A stretch of DNA of 6,221 nt from NCBI GenBank assembly GCA_002693085.1, contig NZOB01000052.1, forward strand, positions 12,466 through 18,686. The letters are read 5' to 3'. Origin of the DNA: Flavobacteriaceae bacterium. Its GTDB lineage: Bacteria > Bacteroidota > Bacteroidia > Flavobacteriales > Flavobacteriaceae. Under the pieces are notes generated by a model that saw only the letters and a program-made list of their open reading frames with translations, did no database searches and was not told the origin of the DNA. The position numbers and the translations under genes were made by a program. Below are positions 1 through 6,221 of the stretch, one piece after another (the first letter of the stretch is position 1; each line of letters begins with the position of its first letter).

Positions 1-198
1 TCCATTGACAAAGACAAAACAGTATGTAAATCACTAGAGAAAATAAAGCCAACTATTTTCGCAAATGGTGGTGATAGAAAAAATTATGAAATCCCAGAAT
101 CAGTTATCTGCAATAAATATAATATCGAAATAATTGATGGTTTAGGTGAAAAAATAAGAAGTTCATCAGATTTGACAGGTTTAAAAGAATTAAAATAG
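1..198 (+). CDS. Nucleotidyltransferase-like protein, C-terminal fragment (5' end outside window)
   Basis: Frame 1 is open from the left edge to a TAG at 196-198, giving 65 C-terminal residues. The visible part carries a FANGGDR motif (about residues 20-26), then an IPE, a Cys-Asn segment, and near the end a glycine-containing stretch followed by SSS. From memory, this FANGGDR...IPE...SSS pattern is the C-terminal half of small cytidylyl/adenylyltransferase-fold proteins (TIGR00125-type, related to RfaE and glycerol-3-phosphate cytidylyltransferases), which transfer a nucleotide to a phosphorylated sugar or polyol. The HxGH active-site motif expected near the N-terminus would lie outside the window, so activity and substrate cannot be judged. 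The gene overlaps the next start codon by one base (TAGTG), which suggests a shared transcript and coupled translation. Family placement is moderately sure; the specific substrate is unknown. Confidence 0.65.
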   Translation, partial: SIDKDKTVCKSLEKIKPTIFANGGDRKNYEIPESVICNKYNIEIIDGLGEKIRSSSDLTGLKELK

Positions 199-200
199 TG
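196..200 (+). promoter_or_regulatory. TAGTG stop-start overlap coupling nucleotidyltransferase gene to DUF389 gene
   Basis: The TAG stop at 196-198 shares its G with the GTG start at 198-200. The upstream bases are A-rich (AAAAGAATTAAAA) with only a weak purine run and no clear Shine-Dalgarno sequence. Translational coupling is inferred from the overlap and supports the GTG as the real start. Confidence 0.6.
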
Positions 201-1610
201 GAAACTAAGTTTGATTTTGACGATAACTCTAATGAAATTAAAAAGAACGCCTCAGGCTTATTTAGTGCTTTAATTCATTTTATTCAAAGGGTATTTAATT
301 TTAAAAATGATGTTGATAAAAATTTAGTTGTCAATTCTATAAAGAGTGATATTTCAATGAGAGGAACAACCTCATGGATTTTAGTTTGCTCAATTTTAAT
401 AGCTTCAGTCGGTTTAAATGCTAATTCAACACCAGTTGTTATAGGAGCCATGTTAATTTCTCCCTTAATGGGCCCTATACTTGGTCTAGGATTTTCCATT
501 GCAACAAATGATTTTCAAACCTTTAAAAATTCTTCGTTTAATTTTTTTGTAATGGTTTTTATAAGTGTTTTAACAGCATTTATATTCTTTTCAATTTTTC
601 CTTTAAGAGATGAATCATCTGAACTTTTATCAAGAACAAGACCAGATATTAGAGATGTGTTAATTGCATTTTTTGGAGGATTAGCTTTAATAATTGCAAA
701 AACAAAAAAAGAAAATATAAGTTCAGCAATATTTGGTGTTGCAATCGCAACAGCATTAATGCCACCACTCTGTACTGCTGGATATTATTTAGCAAATACT
801 AATTTAGAAAATGCTGTTGGAGCAATGTATCTTTTCATTATAAATTCAATATACATTACAATTGCTACTTATTTAGTTTTAAAGTTTTTAAGATTTCCAT
901 TAGTTAATTACTCAAATGCTTCAAATAGAAAAACAATTAATAGATTAGTTACTTCTGTTTCTTTATTAATAATGATTCCTGCTGTTATTACATTTATTAA
1001 TGTTATTAAGGAAAATAATTTTGAAAATCAAAGTCAATTATTTTTAAAAAATGAATTACAAGGACTTCCAAATTATGACTTCTTGGTGCAAACAGCAGTT
1101 ACTGACTTTGAAAATAATAAAGAAATTATAATAAATAATTATGGTCAAAAACCAATTTCTGAGGAAGTAATTAGTATTTTAAAAAACAAACTTAAAAACT
1201 ATAAAGCATTGGAAGATGCCAATTTATTTTTTAAGCAACAAAATATTGATGAAAACTCTAATTTATTTATTCAAGAGTTGAGACTAAGAGATTCCTTAGA
1301 GCTAGCTGAAAAAAATAAAAAACTTAATGAACTTAGTAAGGAGATAGAAGAACTAAAGGAATTGAGTCGTGAAAAGTTGATTTTTAATGAAATTTCAAAA
1401 GAAGCTAGTTTGATCTACCCTGATTTAAAGCAATTTGAAATATTTGAAAAAATTAGAACAGATTTCAACTCAACTAAAAAAATATTAGTAGTTAGTGTAG
1501 TTTGGGACTCTTTATTGTTAAAAAGTGAAACAGAAAAACTTAACTTAAGTATCAGAAGATGGTTAGAGTTTCAACTTGATAGTAAAGATTTTATTATTGA
1601 GAATAATTAA
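198..1610 (+). CDS. DUF389 family integral membrane protein with C-terminal soluble domain
   Basis: The protein has 470 residues and a GTG start. The GTG overlaps the previous stop by one base. The next in-frame ATG (M54, 357-359) sits right before the first membrane helix and would remove the conserved-looking lead-in at residues 37-54, so GTG is preferred. The membrane part spans about residues 58-270 with roughly six to seven hydrophobic segments (near 60-73, 79-99, 115-135, 153-168, 175-199, 207-229, 249-270). It contains the two DUF389 hallmarks: GLNANS...GAMLISPLMGPILG (72-96) and GVAIATALMPPLCTAGYYLA (180-199). After the membrane part comes a soluble tail of about 200 residues: a mixed alpha/beta stretch (about 290-348), a charged Leu/Glu/Lys-rich probable coiled coil (about 360-395), and a final alpha/beta stretch (about 400-467). 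The family (TIGR00341/TIGR00271-like) sits in the inner membrane and has no firmly established biochemical role. No promoter space exists upstream, so expression probably comes from the preceding gene. Family assignment is firm; function is unknown. Confidence 0.9.
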   Translation: METKFDFDDNSNEIKKNASGLFSALIHFIQRVFNFKNDVDKNLVVNSIKSDISMRGTTSWILVCSILIASVGLNANSTPVVIGAMLISPLMGPILGLGFSIATNDFQTFKNSSFNFFVMVFISVLTAFIFFSIFPLRDESSELLSRTRPDIRDVLIAFFGGLALIIAKTKKENISSAIFGVAIATALMPPLCTAGYYLANTNLENAVGAMYLFIINSIYITIATYLVLKFLRFPLVNYSNASNRKTINRLVTSVSLLIMIPAVITFINVIKENNFENQSQLFLKNELQGLPNYDFLVQTAVTDFENNKEIIINNYGQKPISEEVISILKNKLKNYKALEDANLFFKQQNIDENSNLFIQELRLRDSLELAEKNKKLNELSKEIEELKELSREKLIFNEISKEASLIYPDLKQFEIFEKIRTDFNSTKKILVVSVVWDSLLLKSETEKLNLSIRRWLEFQLDSKDFIIENN

Positions 1611-1611
1611 T

Positions 1612-2355
1612 TTACTTTAATTTTTTTACTAATTCTGAAGAATACACAAAATCATTAACCTCATTATTTCCTGAATTAAGAATCTCTTTATTTGTCCCTT
1701 GCCAGACTTTTAATCCATCCTTTAAAAAAACAATATTTTCACCAATTTCAATAACTGAATTCATGTCGTGTGAATTAATTACGGTAGTTATTTGGTATTC
1801 AGTAGTTATTTCATGAATTAATTTATCAATTACAATAGCTGTTTTAGGATCAAGTCCTGAATTGGGTTCATCGCAAAAAAGATATTTTGGATTCATAACT
1901 ACTGCTCTAGCTATAGCAACTCTTTTTTGCATTCCACCTGAAAGCTCAGACGGTAATTTATTTAACGCATCTTCTAGATTTACTCTTTTTATAAATTTTA
2001 ATGCTCTTTCATTTTTTTCTTCACTATCAATATCAGTTAACATATCTAGAGGAAACCTTACATTTTCTAAAACATTTAATGAATCAAATAAAGCGCTTCC
2101 TTGAAATACCATTCCCATATCTCTTCTCAAATTTAACTTATCAAAATCATTCATTTCAGAGGAAGATCTACCATCATATTTAATTTCACCTGAGTCAATA
2201 TTATATAATCCTAAGAGACATTTTAAAAAAACTGTTTTACCGGATCCGCTTTGACCAATAATTAAATTTGTCTTTCCTCTTTCAAAACGAGAGTTTATAT
2301 CAGACAAAACTTCATTGTCTTCAAATTTTTTTGATATTGATTTTACTTCTATCAT
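1612..2355 (-). CDS. mlaF: MlaF-type ABC transporter ATP-binding protein (lipid transport)
   Basis: This is the cytoplasmic ATPase of an Mla/MCE-type phospholipid transporter, partner of the permease immediately upstream. Starting at the ATG at 2355-2353 it has 247 residues beginning MIEVKSISKKF. All ABC motifs are intact: Walker A GQSGSGKT (34-41), Q-loop Gln85 in MVFQGSALF, signature LSGGMQ (138-143), Walker B YLFCDEP with catalytic Glu163, D-loop SGLDP (166-170) and H-loop His196 in NSHD. The phrase MVFQGSALFDSLNVLENV is typical of the MlaF/Ttg2A branch rather than of drug or metal importers. The reading frame extends upstream to another ATG at 2415, but those 20 residues are not like the family start and would overlap the permease by 61 bases. 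The chosen ATG overlaps the permease stop by one base (TAATG), a classic coupled start. The gene ends one base from the convergent DUF389 gene. The gene symbol is by homology style; Bacteroidota genes are often annotated only as ABC ATPase. Confidence 0.92.
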   Translation of the reverse strand: MIEVKSISKKFEDNEVLSDINSRFERGKTNLIIGQSGSGKTVFLKCLLGLYNIDSGEIKYDGRSSSEMNDFDKLNLRRDMGMVFQGSALFDSLNVLENVRFPLDMLTDIDSEEKNERALKFIKRVNLEDALNKLPSELSGGMQKRVAIARAVVMNPKYLFCDEPNSGLDPKTAIVIDKLIHEITTEYQITTVINSHDMNSVIEIGENIVFLKDGLKVWQGTNKEILNSGNNEVNDFVYSSELVKKLK

Positions 2356-2357
2356 TA
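2353..2357 (-). promoter_or_regulatory. TAATG stop-start overlap coupling mlaE to mlaF
   Basis: On the - strand the permease ends GCA-TAA and the final A of the stop is the first base of the ATPase ATG. No ribosome-binding motif is visible in front, so the ATPase is probably translated by ribosomes reinitiating after the permease. This overlap decides the start of the ATPase. Confidence 0.75.
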
Positions 2358-3089
2358 TGCAAGTAGTAGTTGTGTAATTATGTAATTTAAAATTATTATA
2401 ATAATTGAAGTCCAATAAAAAGACTGTGTACTAGCTTTACCTACATCCAATGCGCCACCTTTCATATAATATCCATGAAATGCAGGAACAGTTGCTAAAA
2501 CAAATGAAAAAACAAGTGTTTTTACATAAGAGTAAGTGACATGATAACCATCAAAATCAGTTTGAATTCCTTGAATATAAGCTTCACTTGGAACACCTGT
2601 TAATGTCATCGCCAATAATCCACCTATGATTCCTAGAAACATCGATATAGTTATAACAAAAGGATATAAAAGCATCGCAATTATTTTTGGAAAAACTAAA
2701 TAATTCAGTGAGTTAATTCCCATAACTTCTAAAGCATCAATTTGTTCAGTTACTCTCATTGTTCCAATACTTGAAGTTATATATGACCCAACCTTACCAG
2801 CCATTATAATCGATATAAAAGTAGGTGCAAATTCTAAAATCACAGATTGTCTTGTAGCAAAACCTATAAGTGTTTTTGAGAGTAGAGGATTCTCCAGGTT
2901 TAAAGCCATTTGAATAGCAACAACTCCTCCAATAAAAAAAGAAAGAATTGAGACAATTGGAATAGAGTCTAAAACTAAATCATTTATTTCTTTGAATATT
3001 TGCTTGTAAAGTATAGATTTTTTACATGATTTAGAAAATGATATCCTTATCATAAGGAAATATTTTCCAATGTCATGTATGTAGTTCAT
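2355..3089 (-). CDS. mlaE: MlaE-type ABC transporter permease (lipid transport)
   Basis: This 244-residue inner-membrane protein belongs to the MlaE/TrgD-type permease family, which forms the dimeric membrane core of Mla/MCE lipid transporters. The diagnostic segment is present: EFAPTF (86-91), AGKVGSYI (97-104), then SIGTMRVTEQIDALEVMG (107-124), which contains the EQIDAL coupling motif that contacts the ATPase. Hydrophobic segments lie near 43-63, 84-98, 130-163, 188-204 and 225-244, with an amphipathic N-terminus (about 1-35). The length is close to the usual 250-260. The ATG (3089-3087) follows the FabH-like stop by two bases, with no Shine-Dalgarno sequence, as is common in Bacteroidota. 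The stop TAA shares a base with the MlaF ATG. Gene order permease-then-ATPase is the reverse of the E. coli mlaFEDCB operon. No MlaD/MCE substrate-binding gene is in view. Direction of lipid movement cannot be told from sequence. Confidence 0.92.
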   Translation of the reverse strand: MNYIHDIGKYFLMIRISFSKSCKKSILYKQIFKEINDLVLDSIPIVSILSFFIGGVVAIQMALNLENPLLSKTLIGFATRQSVILEFAPTFISIIMAGKVGSYITSSIGTMRVTEQIDALEVMGINSLNYLVFPKIIAMLLYPFVITISMFLGIIGGLLAMTLTGVPSEAYIQGIQTDFDGYHVTYSYVKTLVFSFVLATVPAFHGYYMKGGALDVGKASTQSFYWTSIIIIILNYIITQLLLA

Positions 3090-3091
3090 AT

Positions 3092-4150
3092 CTAAACTTG
3101 GTAAGTGATTGCGTTAACATTCATTCCTGCTCCAACGCTAGCAAATAAAATTACATCACCCTTTTCTAAGTTATGTCCTTTAAAATTTTCTTTCAAAACA
3201 ATATCATATAAAGTTGGTATAGTAGCAACTGATGTATTGCCTAAAACATCAACGCTTATTGGCATTACATCTTCAGGTACTTTCATGTCAAATAACTTAT
3301 AAAAATATTTTAAAACAGCTTCATCCAGTTTTTCATTTGCTTGGTGTAAAAATATTTTTTTCACATCCTCAATTTTTTTTCCACTTTCTTCCAAACATTC
3401 TTTTAAGGCTTCTGGTATTGTAGAAATAGCAAATTCATACACTTTTCTACCATTCATTTTAATATGTTTAATTTTTGATTCTGATTCTGGGTTGTAGGAT
3501 CTATCAGCAAAAAGATATAGGGCTTCTTTTCCTGCATGTGTAACAGTTTTGTGTGATAAAATCCCTCCACTTTCTGAACTTTCTTCGATAATTGAAGCTC
3601 CAGCACCGTCTGCAAAAATCATTGAATCCCTATCATTAGAATCGACTGTTCTAGAAAGAGTATCTGCACCAATAACTAAGCATTTTTTTGCCATACCTGT
3701 TTTAATATACGCAGAAGATTGAATCACACCTTCAACCCATCCAGGGCATCCAAAAATTAAGTCATATGCAACACAATTTGGATTTTCAATACCCAACTTA
3801 TGTTTAACAAGTGATGCAAGAGATGGTAGTGCAATGTAATTATTAGAATTAGCGTCGATTTCACCAAAATTATGTGCAACTATGATATAGTCTAATGTCT
3901 CTTTATCAATATTAGCTGATTTGATAGAATTTTCTGCAGCGAAGGTTGCTAAATCAGAAGTGTTATGATTTTGATCAGCATATCTTCTCTCTCTAATTCC
4001 AGTTATAGCTTGAAATTTATCAATTATTTCTTGATTTGAATTTGGGTAAGAATTTCCATCCTTATCAAAAAAATTTCTATTTAGGAATTCATCATTCTTA
4101 ATGATGTTTTTTGGAATAAAGGAACCTGTCCCTGTAATTTTAATGGACAT
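3092..4150 (-). CDS. 3-oxoacyl-ACP synthase III-like (FabH-family) ketosynthase
   Basis: The protein has 352 residues and a thiolase-fold KAS III architecture. The catalytic triad is complete: Cys135 in IFGCPGW, His269 in FLHQANEK and Asn305 in LGNTSVAT. The family DGAGA motif is at 181-185 and a glycine-containing C-terminal loop SVGAGMN is at 338-344. Such enzymes condense an acyl-CoA primer with malonyl-ACP (or a second acyl thioester) in the cytoplasm. It is about 35 residues longer than E. coli FabH, with extra sequence around 24-40 and before the nucleophile. The segment before TGIRERR reads DKFQAI, so residues aligned by eye with E. coli FabH Trp32 and Arg36 (CoA contacts) are Lys45 and Ile49. 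I read this as one of the longer FabH-like paralogs of Bacteroidota rather than the housekeeping FabH, so no gene symbol is given. The gene lies 30 bp after gcvP and 2 bp before the lipid-transporter permease. Family is sure; substrate is not. Confidence 0.88.
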   Translation of the reverse strand: MSIKITGTGSFIPKNIIKNDEFLNRNFFDKDGNSYPNSNQEIIDKFQAITGIRERRYADQNHNTSDLATFAAENSIKSANIDKETLDYIIVAHNFGEIDANSNNYIALPSLASLVKHKLGIENPNCVAYDLIFGCPGWVEGVIQSSAYIKTGMAKKCLVIGADTLSRTVDSNDRDSMIFADGAGASIIEESSESGGILSHKTVTHAGKEALYLFADRSYNPESESKIKHIKMNGRKVYEFAISTIPEALKECLEESGKKIEDVKKIFLHQANEKLDEAVLKYFYKLFDMKVPEDVMPISVDVLGNTSVATIPTLYDIVLKENFKGHNLEKGDVILFASVGAGMNVNAITYQV

Positions 4151-4180
4151 AAAAAAATTTTTAGTAAAAGTATGAATTAA

Positions 4181-6221
4181 TTAGCTTTCAATGTAATTTT
4201 CAATTGGGGAACAAGTACATATTAAATTTCTATCTCCGTAAGCTTCATCAATTCTTGTAACAGAGGGCCAAAATTTATTTTCTCTAACATAATCTAAAGG
4301 ATAAGCGGCATATTCTCTTGTATAGTTTTTTTTCCATTCATTTGATGTGATCATTTCCATCGTATGAGGAGAATTTAATAGTACATTTTCATCATCGTCT
4401 TTTGAAGAAGAAATAATTTCTGCTTTTATGGATATTAAAGCATCACAAAATCTATCAATTTCAGAAAGATTTTCACTTTCTGTGGGTTCAATCATCATGG
4501 TCCCTGGAACTGGAAATGAAACAGTTGGTGCATGAAATCCATAATCAATTAATCTTTTTGCAATGTCCATTACCCCAATATTGTGAGATTCCTTAAATTC
4601 TCTACAATCTATTATTAACTCATGAGCAGATGTTCCATTTTCACCTTGATAAAGAATCTTATAATCTTTTTCAATTCTTTTCTTAATGTAATTAGCATTT
4701 AAAATTGAAATTTCTGTGGCTCTCTTTAAACCATGTGGCCCCATCATACATATATATCCATATGAAATTAAACAAGCCATAGCTGATCCCCACGGAGCTG
4801 AGGAAATAGCTTTTATAGAGTGCTCATTAATATCTGATCTATTGACTTTAGGTAAAAAATTTGATAAATGTTTTGCAACACAAACAGGTCCAACACCAGG
4901 ACCTCCGCCTCCATGAGGAATTGCAAATGTTTTATGCAGATTGAGATGACATACATCAGCACCAATTAAAAATGGATTTGTCAAACCAACTTGAGCATTC
5001 ATATTAGCGCCATCCATGTAAACCTGACCACCGTTGTCATGAATGATTTTTGTAATTCTTTTGATTGATGATTCAAATACACCATGAGTTGACGGATATG
5101 TTATCATCAATGCAGCTAAATTATCAGAGTTTTCCTCAGCTTTTTGTTTTAATTCTTCTTCATTTATATTTCCATATTTGTCAGTTCCAACAACTACAAC
5201 TTTCATCCCAGCCATTATTGCTGATGCTGGATTAGTTCCGTGAGCAGATGAGGGAATCAAACAAATATTTCTATTTTCCTGTTTTATGCTTTTGAAGTAT
5301 GCCCTAATTAACATAAGACCAGTATACTCTCCTTGAGCTCCCGAATTAGGTTGTAAAGTAGTAGCATAGAAACCGGTTATTTCATTTAATTGCTTTTCTA
5401 ATTTTAAAAGTATTTCAGTATATCCATCAACTTGATTATTTGGTGCAAAAGGGTGAATATTATTCCATTTTTTCCAACTAAGTGGAAGCATTTCAGCAGC
5501 AGCATTTAACTTCATTGTACAAGAACCTAATGAAATCATTGAGTGATTCAGAGATAAATCTTTTCTTTCAAGACTTTTTATATATCTCATCATTGAGGTT
5601 TCTGAATGATGAGTGTTGAAAATTTTATCAGTTAAAAAGGATGATGTCCTTTTAAACTTCAACAAAGAAGAATTGTCATTCAAAGTTTTATCAAATTCAA
5701 TATTTTTATTGTATACTTTTGATAATATTTCAAAGATTAACTTGATATCATCTAATTCTGTAGCTTCATTAATAGATATTGAAATTTCACTATTACTTAT
5801 ATAATTGAAATTTAATTTATTTTCAGCAGCTAATTTTTTTACCTTATTACTATCAGCAGATATATGTATTGTATCAAAGAATTGATTGTTCAAAGGATTT
5901 AATCCAATATTTTTTAAGTTGTTATTTAAAATATTTGCTAAATCATTTATTTTTTTTGCAATAGACTTAATTCCTTTTGGTCCATGATAAACAGCATACA
6001 TTCCAGCCATAACTGCCAATAAAACTTGGGCTGTACATATGTTTGAGGTTGCTCTTTCTCTCTTAATATGTTGCTCTCTAGTTTGTAAAGCCATTCTTAA
6101 AGCTCTATTCCCTAATCTGTCCTTTGAAACTCCAATAATTCTTCCTGGAATATGTCTTTTGTAAGATGTTTTTGTTGCAAAATAACCAGCATGTGGACCG
6201 CCATATCCTAGAGGAATTCCG
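4181..6221 (-). CDS. gcvP: Glycine dehydrogenase (decarboxylating), P-protein of glycine cleavage system; N-terminal part outside window
   Basis: The frame is open from the right edge to a TAA at 4183-4181, giving 679 residues of a protein that is normally about 950 long as a single chain. The P-protein decarboxylates glycine with pyridoxal phosphate and passes the aminomethyl group to the lipoyl arm of the H-protein. The visible part begins inside the N-terminal domain ([35 protein letters not shown]). It continues into the C-terminal domain with [27 protein letters not shown] and HLNLHKTF. The Lys of LHK (codon 4933-4931) is the PLP-binding lysine, followed by the glycine-rich [10 protein letters not shown] loop. 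The C-terminus ([26 protein letters not shown]) is the family's usual end. The ATG at 6094 is internal: 42 further in-frame family residues lie upstream to the edge, so it is not the start. The gene probably leads the transcript through the three downstream - strand genes. No frameshift is seen. Confidence 0.97.
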   Translation of the reverse strand, partial: GIPLGYGGPHAGYFATKTSYKRHIPGRIIGVSKDRLGNRALRMALQTREQHIKRERATSNICTAQVLLAVMAGMYAVYHGPKGIKSIAKKINDLANILNNNLKNIGLNPLNNQFFDTIHISADSNKVKKLAAENKLNFNYISNSEISISINEATELDDIKLIFEILSKVYNKNIEFDKTLNDNSSLLKFKRTSSFLTDKIFNTHHSETSMMRYIKSLERKDLSLNHSMISLGSCTMKLNAAAEMLPLSWKKWNNIHPFAPNNQVDGYTEILLKLEKQLNEITGFYATTLQPNSGAQGEYTGLMLIRAYFKSIKQENRNICLIPSSAHGTNPASAIMAGMKVVVVGTDKYGNINEEELKQKAEENSDNLAALMITYPSTHGVFESSIKRITKIIHDNGGQVYMDGANMNAQVGLTNPFLIGADVCHLNLHKTFAIPHGGGGPGVGPVCVAKHLSNFLPKVNRSDINEHSIKAISSAPWGSAMACLISYGYICMMGPHGLKRATEISILNANYIKKRIEKDYKILYQGENGTSAHELIIDCREFKESHNIGVMDIAKRLIDYGFHAPTVSFPVPGTMMIEPTESENLSEIDRFCDALISIKAEIISSSKDDDENVLLNSPHTMEMITSNEWKKNYTREYAAYPLDYVRENKFWPSVTRIDEAYGDRNLICTCSPIENYIES

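Noticed and set aside
284..499. Open - strand frame opposite the DUF389 gene
   Set aside because: It is antisense to the conserved DUF389 membrane motif, with no start context or family resemblance. The same applies to the short frames opposite mlaF, the KAS III gene and 5613-5804.
1591..1606. Inverted repeat TTATT-6 nt-AATAA at the convergent junction as a terminator
   Set aside because: The stem is five A-T pairs only, with no G-C pair, so it would be too unstable to act as an intrinsic terminator.
4165..4172. TACTTTTA on the - strand as a Bacteroidota-type -7 promoter element (TAnnTTTG-like) for the KAS III gene
   Set aside because: The last position mismatches, the nearest upstream TTG is only about 16 bases away instead of about 19-20, and such AT-rich matches are frequent by chance in this DNA. 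The 30-bp gap may still hold a weak promoter, but I cannot support it.
4151..4180. Possible riboswitch, small RNA or terminator between gcvP and the KAS III gene
   Set aside because: The gap is 30 bases of A/T runs with no stable stem. A glycine riboswitch, if any, would lie upstream of gcvP outside the window.
4716..4916. Open + strand frame opposite gcvP
   Set aside because: It lies entirely antisense to the highly conserved PLP-lysine and glycine-rich region of gcvP; its sequence is the mirror of those motifs and it has no independent support.
6092..6094. ATG as a possible start of a shortened gcvP
   Set aside because: The same frame continues upstream to the window edge with 42 residues that match the P-protein ([21 protein letters not shown]), so the gene is cut by the window, not truncated.
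1..6221. Mobile element, defence system, CRISPR array or horizontally acquired island
   Set aside because: No transposase, integrase, direct-repeat array or tRNA is seen. Base composition appears even throughout, and all genes are recognisable housekeeping or envelope families.

Overview
The window is strongly AT-rich and almost completely coding. It reads as chromosomal core DNA from an uncultured-type marine member of the Bacteroidota, probably Flavobacteriia. That placement is an inference from protein style: a single-chain GcvP with a flavobacterial-looking C-terminus, an MlaE gene placed before its MlaF gene, a 352-residue FabH-like protein with a CPGW nucleophile motif, and start codons without Shine-Dalgarno sequences. 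No 16S or marker search was possible.

Layout. Two genes run on the + strand from the left edge: the 3' end of a nucleotidyltransferase-like gene (1-198) and a complete DUF389 membrane protein gene (198-1610). They share one base (TAGTG). Four genes run on the - strand from the right edge, in transcription order: gcvP (6221-4181, 5' end outside the window), a ketoacyl-ACP synthase III-like gene (4150-3092), an MlaE-type permease (3089-2355) and an MlaF-type ATPase (2355-1612). Their spacings are 30 bp, 2 bp and a 1-base overlap. The two gene groups converge with a single base (1611) between stop codons. No intergenic stretch exceeds 30 bp, and I see no RNA gene, repeat array, CRISPR or mobile element.

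How the genes may work together. The permease and ATPase clearly form one ABC transporter of the Mla/MCE type, which moves phospholipids between inner and outer membrane. The FabH-like gene just upstream is also a lipid-metabolism gene and is probably co-transcribed with them. Whether it supplies the transporter's substrate is a hypothesis. GcvP belongs to the glycine cleavage system and looks like a chance operon partner. The function of the DUF389 protein is unknown.

No clearly new system is visible. The points most worth a second look are the diverged CoA-binding segment of the FabH-like enzyme, its packing with an MlaEF pair that has no MCE (MlaD) gene in view, and the 1-bp convergent junction without a recognisable terminator.
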